DNA of 64,000 nucleotides, from positions 5,237,001 to 5,301,000 of the forward strand of contig NC_083508.1 of NCBI RefSeq assembly GCF_032362555.1, written 5' to 3'. The stretch is from Amyelois transitella. Its lineage: Eukaryota; Arthropoda; Insecta; Lepidoptera; Pyralidae. Made by a program: the position numbers and the translations under genes. Below the pieces are notes generated by a model. That model worked only from the letters and a program-made list of their open reading frames with translations. It had not been told where the DNA came from and made no database searches. This document shows, piece by piece, positions 13,901-23,500 of this stretch; position 1 is the first letter of the stretch; the number at the start of each line of letters is the position of its first letter.

Positions 13901-14757
13901 TATAAACTTATAAAATTTACTTGCAATGAATTATATACATACATACATATAACCACATTGATATACCTTATGTGGTAGACAGAGCCAAGCCAACAAGATC
14001 CAAACCAAAAAGACTGAAAGGCCACATTCAGCTGCATTTCCGAATGATGGAGTTGAGATAACTACGTCATTTATAACATACTTTCTGATGCATAAGCAAA
14101 AACTTAAAAATATATTTTAATCAAATTGGGTCAGAGGTTTCTTAGAGTAGTTTGTACTAACATACACACTTTTATTCATGCTGTCCATCTCTGTATTCCA
14201 CATTAAATGAATGGGAAATATTATAGAAATCTGTGCCAAACAAACACACTTTCTGATCTATAAATTATTTAGTGTAGTAATGCCTTCACACACACACAAA
14301 TTTGACTGTGGTTATACAGATTTAAAAACATACATACATATAGTCACGTCTATATCCCTTATGGGGAAGACAGGGCCAAGTGTTTTGAAAAGACTGATAG
14401 GCAACGGTAAACTTTTGGCTTGGTAGAATGGAGAATTCAAATAGTCACAAATTGCTAGCCCATCACCCACAACAATAATCTCAAATTTATTAACCCCTAC
14501 TTTAGTTGCCTTTTACTATAATCCTTGGGAAATTATCTAAAAATTGTAAATTAAATCATTTAAAAACATGTAAGGATAATCATTCATCCTGCCTTTTTAC
14601 TACCTATTTCTTTAAAACCTGCACCATAATTTTGTAATTATTAATTACCAACAGGTTACATTTTTGGATGATAACAGAATAGCGCTGGTGCAAAAGCATA
14701 AATCTTTCACAAATAATTAATCACACTTACCTTAGGAATGAAGTCAAATCCAAACAT
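1890..14757 (-). CDS. Tlk: Tousled-like kinase, 5' end only (runs off left edge)
   Basis: Tousled-like kinases are nuclear Ser/Thr kinases that act on chromatin assembly factors such as Asf1. Only the extreme N-terminus is in the window; the kinase domain must lie beyond the left edge. The diagnostic exon is 1890-1975. Its last 24 codons begin MEHFQAALDPRKQELLEARF, which matches the conserved start of animal TLKs (LDPRRQELLEARF in vertebrates, from memory). It has a good acceptor (ttggcag) and a GTTAGA donor. A second exon, 12539-12592, has acceptor tttacag and donor GTAAGTG. It carries an ATG at 12563 whose frame runs on without a stop into 1890-1975, giving an N-terminus MTEKILFPGPGVK before MEHFQ. 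A probable non-coding exon ends at 14731. Family assignment is fairly sure for exon 1890-1975; the upstream exon structure is inferred from splice sites and phase. Confidence 0.72.
2040..2290 (+). mobile_element. Degraded tRNA-derived SINE-type repeat
   Basis: Contains the phrase ttttccttcaccgtaagaac, typical of a lepidopteran SINE body. A related reverse-oriented sequence lies at 41,030-41,205 with 'ttttctgttaccgtaagagta'. Ends are not sharp. Confidence 0.45.
4440..5010. other. GC-rich, CpG-rich block (promoter-like)
   Basis: A marked rise in GC and CpG over about 570 bases with overlapping open frames of 66-175 codons on both strands. Open frames in several phases at once are expected from GC-rich sequence and none resembles a protein family. 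Best read as promoter/5' exon DNA. A smaller GC-rich patch lies at 5,450-5,600. Confidence 0.4.
4950..5000 (-). other. Candidate alternative non-coding first exon of Tlk
   Basis: On the minus strand a TATATA box lies at 5026-5031. It is followed by a GC-rich stretch and a near-perfect donor (GTAAGTAA, plus-strand 4942-4949). The nearest downstream acceptor on this strand with known coding sequence is 1976-1978, which would make this a TATA-driven first exon for the MEHF start. The 5' limit is approximate. Inferred, no transcript evidence. Confidence 0.4.
5026..5031 (-). promoter_or_regulatory. TATA box candidate
   Basis: TATATA on the minus strand, about 75 nt upstream of the GTAAGTAA donor, at the edge of a GC-rich block (about 4,440-5,010) in AT-rich surroundings. 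Confidence 0.35.
6186..6445 (+). repeat. Short interspersed repeat, family A, near full length
   Basis: A ~250-bp unit beginning gtggttcccggcacc, with internal gtcgtaaaaggcgactaagg, gcgatgggctagcaacctgtc and a 3' end tctaccccgcaagggatatagacgtga, then a (GT)n tail. This is the commonest dispersed repeat in the window, with about 20 copies in both orientations. No ORF or clear RNA polymerase III promoter was seen, so SINE versus MITE is undecided. Confidence 0.75.
7896..7957 (-). repeat. Family A repeat fragment
   Basis: Reverse-oriented 3' end of family A (cttacggggtagacagagcc, then ccgaaagaccacgttcagct). Confidence 0.55.
8555..9111 (-). pseudogene. Unidentified protein-like region broken by two frameshifts
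   Basis: Three minus-strand open frames follow one another and read like one protein. First, 9111-8929 begins with a strongly hydrophobic N-terminus (MLIIVLCACLLLLLISSL, signal peptide- or TM-like). Second, 8942-8661 includes DLRVKPSPLEVDELFISLHP and SVDSIHHFFIYPSEKLV. Third, the frame from about 8724 to 8555 includes FRWCADTVLESCADIV and a final AELKVMDRLI then stop. Each junction needs a one-base shift and no intron signals fit. I do not recognise the family. It lies in a Tlk intron on the same strand. It could be a decayed gene, a sequencing error in a live gene, or chance. Confidence 0.35.
9520..9737 (+). mobile_element. LINE 3' end, RTE-like family B
   Basis: Begins ctagaggccgcccgcg, runs through tcccgcgggaactccgggataaaaagtagcctatatg and ggttcagtagtttttgcgtg, and ends tttataatattagtagga. 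A reverse copy of the same family is at 53,966-54,183. This pattern (A/T-rich 3' end, very frequent 5' truncation) fits RTE-type LINE ends in Lepidoptera. Confidence 0.65.
10345..10437 (+). repeat. Family A repeat fragment
   Basis: Partial copy: gaatctcaattctatcagaaagccaaatagctgagcgtggcc through tctaccccgcaaga. Confidence 0.6.
10843..10935 (+). repeat. Family A repeat fragment
   Basis: Partial copy: aactcaattctatcataaag, gctgaatgtggcc, then tgtctaccccgttatg. Confidence 0.55.
11386..11632 (-). repeat. Family A repeat, near full length
   Basis: Reverse orientation from acgtctatatcccttgcgag to accacacggcac. All internal landmarks of the family are present. Confidence 0.75.
12539..12592 (-). 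CDS. Tlk: Tlk candidate upstream exon with alternative start
   Basis: A 54-nt segment flanked by acceptor ctgttttgtttacag and donor GTAAGTGC. The ATG at 12563-12561 opens nine codons' worth of frame (MTEKILFP plus one base). This joins in phase to the acceptor at 1975 with no stop. Earlier frames in the exon are closed, so this ATG would be the start of a longer TLK isoform. Inference from splice signals and phase only. Confidence 0.5.
13375..13640 (+). mobile_element. tRNA-derived SINE
   Basis: The head reads like a tRNA gene: box A-like tggctcagcggtagta at 13385 and box B gggttcgaatctc near 13428. It is followed by a non-tRNA body (catgatgagaaaagaacttttt) and an AT-rich tail of tatttatt repeats. 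It is not a functional tRNA, since the acceptor stem and 3' half do not pair as in a tRNA. Confidence 0.7.
13965..14035 (-). repeat. Family A repeat fragment
   Basis: Reverse 3' part (ccttatgtggtagacagagcc, then aggccacattcagctg), joined directly to a LINE-like tail at 14,055. Confidence 0.5.
14055..14285 (+). mobile_element. LINE 3'-end-like repeat, family C
   Basis: Shares a long diverged alignment with 15,518-15,835: ctgatgc-ttagcaaaaa-ttaaaaatat, atttttattcatgctg, ccatctc-gtattccaca, aacaaacacact. The two copies lie 1.4 kb apart in the same orientation. Confidence 0.5.
14333..14530 (-). repeat. Family A repeat copy
   Basis: Reverse copy from catatagtcacgtctatatccc to catccttggg-like 5' landmarks; diverged. 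Confidence 0.65.
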
Positions 14758-14790
14758 GATACTTTTCAAAGTCACTACAATTTGCAAATT
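14731..14790 (-). other. Candidate non-coding first exon of Tlk with short upstream ORF
   Basis: The donor is strong (AAG|GTAAGTG at 14731). An ATG at 14757 opens MFGFDFIPK. When spliced to 12592 it would stop after eight more codons, so it behaves as an upstream ORF and not as the main start. The upstream boundary (transcription start) cannot be read and the end coordinate is nominal. Confidence 0.4.
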
Positions 14791-15517
14791 CTCACAAAAA
14801 GCACAAAAACATTTGTTTTAATTTTATTTTTATTAGTAAATAGACCATACAAATAAAATCTGGCGAAAATGGCGACTAAAATAGTAGTACCTATACTGTT
14901 GATAAAAATAGTTTATCTGTACAAGAATCCATCAAGAATCACTACCACTATGTATCAGTAGGTACCAAAAGTCCACCTACACGAATTTTTTAACGTCACA
15001 AAAAAATTAATTTAAAGATAAGACACAAAGTAAAATATTTTAATGTAAACAACAAAAACACATCATTTCATCACAATGTAAGTAGATAAGTAGTTATGTA
15101 TACTTTATAAACACAGACATAATTTTTTAAATCTGTGTCTAGTAGACTACACACACACACTACACCACACGCTTGTGTATTCCCGTTTCCCTTCATTTTA
15201 TTTTCAGGTCCCGACATTTTCGCAAGTGTTTCCAACTGCCTATTATGGAAATGCGATAAATAACTTGGGCACTAAAAACCGCAGCACTACACAGCTGCAC
15301 ATTTAGTTCAACAACTTCAATACAACCCATACGAATGTTGAATGCTGTATGTTTCCCGGCATTTTATCATAGGACCACTCCATCTCTTTCCCAGGGATGA
15401 CGTATTAAGCGACAAATGATAAAATAAATCACTTTAGCTTGACAGCTTGCTTTGTTTGAGCAAGGTTTGAAATACATTTTTCTTTTTAAACTTTTAATAT
15501 AACCTAAAACGTTATAA

Positions 15518-15835
15518 CGACGTAATTTATAAGATACTATCTGATGCCTTAGCAAAAAATTTAAAAATATACCTATTTCAATCAAATCGGTTCAAAACAT
15601 CCCGATATTAATATGTACGAAGAAATAGACATTTTTATTCATGCTGCCCATAGATAGTTAGATAGGTAAATATTCTTTATTGCGCCATAAGAGAAAAACA
15701 TACAAAACAGCACAATCCATCCATCTCCGTATTCCACACTAAATACATATACCTATGCAAAATTTTATAGAAATTTGTTCAGTGGTTTTGACAAACAAAC
15801 ACACTCTAGGATCTATAATTTAGTACAGTATGGAT
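15518..15835 (+). mobile_element. Second family C copy with internal insertion
   Basis: Homologous to 14,055-14,285, but split by about 70 bp (about 15,652-15,718, containing taggtaaatattctttattgcgcc) that is absent from the first copy. Confidence 0.5.
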
Positions 15836-16045
15836 AGGCCATTCCTTCAATAAGAGAATCGCACGTTCTGCAACTCTGAGACAATACACAACAACTTTTT
15901 ACGAATTTGACATTACTCATTTGTGAGTATAGAAGCAAAGCCGCAATTTTCAACAGTAAAAGGCTCAAAACAGTTGTCTCACTTATCGCAACTTATCTCA
16001 CACCAACCTTAACATAACCACAGATTTAAAAATATACATACATAT

Positions 16046-16225
16046 AGTCACATCTATATCCCTCGTGGGGCAGACTGCTAAAAAAAATTATTTATCCTTT
16101 CGCCTAAAAGAACAATCCCAAGTTTACAAGCCTATCCCTTGGTCGCCTTTTACGACATCCATGGCACAGAGAAGGAGAGGTCCTATTATTTTTTATATTG
16201 GTACCGGGAGCCACACGGCACTGCC
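16046..16225 (-). repeat. Family A repeat, internally deleted
   Basis: Both ends are present (tctatatccctcgtggggcaga and gccacacggcact) but the middle, including the lariat-like agactgttggctc part, is shortened. Confidence 0.6.
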
Positions 16226-16379
16226 GGAAACACATTAAAAATATTATAATAACAAATTTATTCAACATAAAGGGACGTACTATACAAATTGATGATATAA
16301 TCGGGAGTAACGCCAGAAGGAAGAAGAAGATGTAAACTTTTTCACTTGGTCAACCTTTTCTACTTAAAAAATGTCATTA

Positions 16380-16411
16380 CCACTGTAGTGGTGGACTCCA
16401 GTTTTTGTCAA
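16380..16411 (-). repeat. RpL30 exon fragment duplicated downstream of the gene
   Basis: 32 bp with one mismatch to the last RpL30 exon (17,785-17,816), in the same orientation, about 1.3 kb past the stop codon. Confidence 0.6.
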
Positions 16412-17239
16412 AAGACTCATACACATTATCTTCTCTTTTTCGAAAACAATATTTTCGCCTTATCAAATAAAATTAGCGCTTTATTAAAACGATAAATCCA
16501 ATGGCAAAAGCGCTACGTTGGCAACATTGGGTCCATTCCCTTTGCAAAACTCTGTGCTTGTTGACATAGACAACGATTTAAAGTTTTGACAAATAAGTTA
16601 TCTTCTCTCGCTTTCTATCATTTTGGAAAATCACACCCATAGAAAGAGAGGAGAGTAGAAAAGGTCTTGTGTCTCATCAAGCTTCGTGAATAGATGCCAA
16701 GGCTTCGAATCAACGAATAAAGTTCTCTTTAAACTGAGGATCGAATTTGGGACTATTTGGTTCCTCAGAGATAATACATGCGAATTAATTATATATGCGA
16801 TAATTTGTGGGAAGTAAATTTTTAAATCATCCAGAGTTAAAAATTTATAAATCCAACAAAGTAAAGTTGGTCCAAGCATTCAAGTATCCCCACTTAATTA
16901 TAAATAGTTAAAAACGAATTATCATACTTATATCATAAAATAATTATACCTACTCAAAGTTGCACGTATTTGGGGCACGCTTATAATCACTGACTTAAAG
17001 CACAAGTATTGTCACGGAAATATATAATAAGTAAAGAGTTATGAAGGCGTGTTCAGTGTGCCAAAGTTAAGTCTCATGTTATAGCTGGGCATAGTATACC
17101 CAGCCGGGTGTGTCCCAAATCCCGATCATAGAAAAATATATTATGTACATCTATACTAATATTATAAAGCTGAAGAGTTTGAACGTGCTAATCTCAGGAA
17201 CTACTGATTCGAATTGAAAATATTTTCGTGTTGACCATC

Positions 17240-17312
17240 GAATCTCAATACTAACAACTGGACGTAGCGTATTTCAATACTCTGACAACCCCGCAAGGAA
17301 TATAGACGTAGT
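17240..17312 (+). repeat. Family A repeat fragment
   Basis: Degraded 3' part (gaatctcaatactaacaact, then accccgcaaggaatatagacg), beside a RTE-like stub at 17,155-17,225 (actaatattataaagctgaagagttt). Confidence 0.45.
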
Positions 17313-17655
17313 AATAATAATTAAAAAAATACTTTAGTTGTTTTTACCTACCTTTCAGACATTTGGAACTTCGACTCACTGGATTATACCTGGCACTTGG
17401 AAGTACGCGGCTATTTGAGTTTTAAGCTCAATATTATGCTTTTTCACTTGTAGTCATTCATAAGTGCCAGTGTTTTTTTACCCAATTGCAAGGATTGTTA
17501 ATGCACTTATCAACCGGTCGTTTATTTATGAAGTTATTCATATTTTCGAGTTCAATGGGTTAAGTTCCCCTACCTAGGTTGGGATGGTCACACGGGAGTT
17601 ATAGGGAGACCTATCTAGCTCTTTTTAGAATAAAACTAAGTTTTTTTTTCAATAA

Positions 17656-17661
17656 TTTATT
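17656..17661 (-). terminator. RpL30 polyadenylation signal
   Basis: AATAAA on the minus strand 9-14 nt after the TAG stop; a short 3' UTR is usual for ribosomal protein genes. Confidence 0.55.
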
Positions 17662-17669
17662 AAAAATCC

Positions 17670-19586
<1,917 letters not shown>

Positions 19587-19705
19587 TTTGCAGATTTGAT
19601 AGACACAACAAATGTGCTGCAACTACAACAAAATTTAATTAATTAACATTAAAGTATAATAATGTTTCTAAAAAAAGGATTAAAATAACTTTTATACAAA
19701 CTCAC

Positions 19706-19737
19706 GTGCTTCTCGGAGAGAACAAATCAAAAAGAAC
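19706..19737 (-). promoter_or_regulatory. RpL30 non-coding first exon with TOP-like start
   Basis: Donor AGCAC|GTGAGT at 19706. Upstream on the minus strand is a pyrimidine-rich gttctttttgatttgttctctcc. A 5' terminal oligopyrimidine start is expected for ribosomal protein mRNAs. The exon joins an acceptor at 19617-19619 (gttgcag), giving a second exon 19566-19616 with the ATG. The exact start is not readable. Confidence 0.5.
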
Positions 19738-20561
19738 TATTTCAGCTACGGAATGACGGACGATGACGCTACCAGTGTCGCCAGCTGTCGAAATAAAAGG
19801 CGCTAAATTGCCAAAATCTTCAGTTAGATAGATCTCAAATATTGTCCGTTCCACAAATTATAGTAATTACTATACAATACGGTTAACATGTCATCTAGTC
19901 GGTTTTCTACATCAAGACTAGTCTATTCTTCTCTTTCTTGTCAGATCCGGGTCTCTATTAATTCCCTCGTAGGACTTCATTGTCTGGGACTAGATCTTTA
20001 TGCTGCGATAGTTATTGCTCTCTTGCATTGATTCCTTTCCCTTGAAGACTGGGGTTGGTAATAATATTAATTTTAAGGGGGTAAGAAAGAAAGAAAGCAA
20101 AATCTTTGTTTGACGTAAAATGTAATATAATCATAGAAATAAAAAACTTACATGATGCGACCAAAATGGTTTCCACTCAGCATATGCATGTGTATGATAA
20201 GGTTACATAATGCACTGATTTTCAGTAAAAGCTGGTACGGAGGAGGCTTTGCCATTCAATATAATGGATACATATTAAAAATATCAATAAAAAATGAATA
20301 AAGATTTAAAAACATTTGTATTGATTTAAATATGTCTGTGCCTGGGCAGTAATCAGTTCTATCCAAGATCAATATGTCAGTCAATGTCAATAAGTGTCAG
20401 TACTGTCAGATTTACGTCATTTTGGTCTTTGTTGTATGCTTTTTATTTTGTGTGTGCGAGTGGCTAAGTAAGAGTTCACTTAAAAATGAAAATGTTAAAT
20501 CACCAAGTAAGCAAAGAACATCAATGATAAATATCGTGTGCGAGTTATGTAAACTAACACG
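19738..20561. promoter_or_regulatory. Shared upstream region of RpL30 and AVL9
   Basis: About 820 bp between two divergent genes. No TATA box in good position was seen for either. It must contain both promoters unless an unseen AVL9 5' exon lies further away. Confidence 0.45.
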
Positions 20562-23500
20562 ATGTCTATCATAAATGAACCAGTTCTCAACATTATTGTT
20601 GTGGGATTCCATCACAAAAAGGGATGCCAGGTTTGTAGGGCGTCATGGCTCATAATCGATACTGTATTATGTGTAGAACTAAAGAATTTCTAATTTAGGA
20701 GTAACATTGGAAGAGGATTAACATACTACCTAGTTCTCTTTGGGGCTCCCAGTACATATCAACCATAAAAATACATAATTTTCGCTTTTATAAAATAATA
20801 AATCATCATCATATTAAATTTACCTATATCAAAATTATAATTAGGTATGTACTTTGTGTAAAAATTTTATTCTTTTAAAATTTAAAAAATTTTAAACTTA
20901 ATTTACATCGGAAAATAATTTACATATTACCTAATTATCTTTGGGCTTCTAGTACATGTCGACCATAACAATACACCATATTCACTTTTATAAAAGAAAT
21001 AATACACCATCATCATATGTATTTACAAAAATTAAAATATATGTAGGTATGTACTGTGTTTAAAAATAATATTTTATGCAATGGGCTAGCAACCTATCAC
21101 TATTTGAATTTCAATGCCATCATTGTGTCTTTCAGATTTTTTTTGAGATTGTTGACTATCTACTCCGTAAGGGATATTAACGGATAAAATTTATTTATGT
21201 AATATTTCACTGGAGATATTAAACAGATCTTAAAAAATTTAAGTAAAATGTATAAATTTTAAAGTAAATTGTTTTTTCAGTATATATTTTTTTAAATTAT
21301 TTGAGTGCTTTTGACCTCACTCTGCCTGGTCGCAAGCACGTTGATATAAACACTAGCATCTTAAAGCTCAGAGCACTTATCACTGCATTTATTAAGGGAA
21401 TAATAAATAATTCATATCTAGGAAAATCTTATGTACTATAAAGGTTGGTGATAATGTAAGAAATAAAATAAGAAATTACTCTTCATATTTTTGTACTTTT
21501 AATGCTTCATATTAAATAATGTAATAAATATGCAAATAAGTTTATCAAAGGTAACTTTTTTAGTAAACATGGATTAACAATTAACAAAATTAATTATTTG
21601 ATTAATGGTATCGAGTTTTGCTAATGGGGGATAAAATCATCCTCACTTATTTTAATAAACAACAATAAATATATACATACATAATAGTATAAGTACAGTC
21701 TTAAAAAGACTGAATGGCCACATTCAGCTATTTGGCTTAATGTTAGAATTGAGATTCAAATAGTGACAGGTTGCTAGCCCATTGCCTAATAATGAATCCC
21801 AAGTTTGTAAGCCTAACCCTTAGTCGCCTTTTACGACATCCATGGGAAAGAGATGGAGTCCTATTCTTATTGTATTGGTGCCGGGAACCACAGGCACATA
21901 AATATACATATAAATGCATTTTCAAAATTATTGGAGGGGTACACCAGGCATCCAACTGTAGATAACAGGATTTGTTTAACAGGATTTAAAAATAATTATT
22001 GTGATCTATTCTATGTTATCAACAACACATCTTTGTTGTCCTGCCTATCAAAAATAAATCAATAGCACTTAGGTTTACATAGAACTAACTTTCAACACGG
22101 GCTTCACTTGCATGTGAATACCTCTACAAATTTAATGATCATCAGTTCAGTGGTTTTGACGTGAAAGATAGACAAGGCAACACACATTCCCAATTATAAT
22201 ATTAATATACCTACCTAGGATGGTTAGCGGTCTTCTCAGAAACCTTCCTTCTCTATCAATTAACTTTGTTATTTGTTGCAGGTGGAACACTGTTATCCAG
22301 AACTAGTTCCGGGAAGGCCGACCGAGTTGCCTCCAGCGTGGCGACACTTGCCAGCTCTAGCACTACCGGATGGCTCGCATAATTACCTCTCTGACACTAT
22401 ATTTTTCAACTTGCCAGGCTTGACAGAACCAGACCATACTGTTTATGGGATATCATGTTTTCGTCAGATCCCTGTGGAGGTGAGTGGTTCTGATTTATTT
22501 AAATAGATGCACCTTCAGTCTTATATTCATTTTATCCAGATCATTATCCAGGCATTATTACTTAAGTTTGTTTGCTTTGCTCTGTGTCAAGTGTACACAC
22601 CCAAATATTTTTCTGGACTGTCAAAACAAGCTGTAATCTAATTAAATTTGTTTAGTATTAAAAGCAAATTTGTGATCATAATAAAACATTTTTCTAGCAA
22701 GTAGCTCAGAAGACAGAAGATATGACAAGGAGCTCAGTACAAAAGAGTGTTTGTGTTGTTTGTCGAGCTCCTCTGTTTGGACGGCTTGCTGTGAAGATGG
22801 AGCTGGTGGTCCGAGCTTGGTTTCTTCAGGCGGATTTCTCACAGACAAAATTGCTTGAAGATGCTTACAAACACTTGAATAGCTGCCCAGTCCAAATTGA
22901 CCAGACTCTTGAAGGTACAATCAGCCATTAGCTCTACCAACTTACTTCTAAAGGCATTAAAGTATGTGTGCCATTTTAGAAGTTCTTCAATTATCTACTT
23001 ACAAAGAAAAGATTTTCTGTTGTTGTTTTCTATTATCTACTTACAAAGAAAAGATTTTCTGTTGTTGTTCAGAAAACAACATAAAAGTACTGATGAAAAT
23101 TATTTTTCAGGATTGTCAGTAATGCGGTTGATTGACAATTGGAGGCATAAGGCATTACTGCTCTTCAAATTATTGTTGTTGAGAAGGAAGGTCCTTATGT
23201 ACGGCTCTCCAGCGGGCCCACTCTCCACGGCACTCCTAACTCTTGTGTCACTATTGCCGCGCTGTCTAGAACATGGGCTGACTAAAGCAGCTAATGTTGT
23301 GTACGTAACTTTTGTATTTAGGATGATACAGGGTTAACCTACATCAGACACCAGTAGACAAATAATTGCAAGTGTCTTCTCTTTATTGCATAAACTTAAT
23401 CTGTACCTTGATTTAAGGATGATTTGTGAACAGAAATAAGAAGATTTACTGTATTCAGCCATTGAGATATTCCAGGAATCACTGATGATCATCATGAGGT

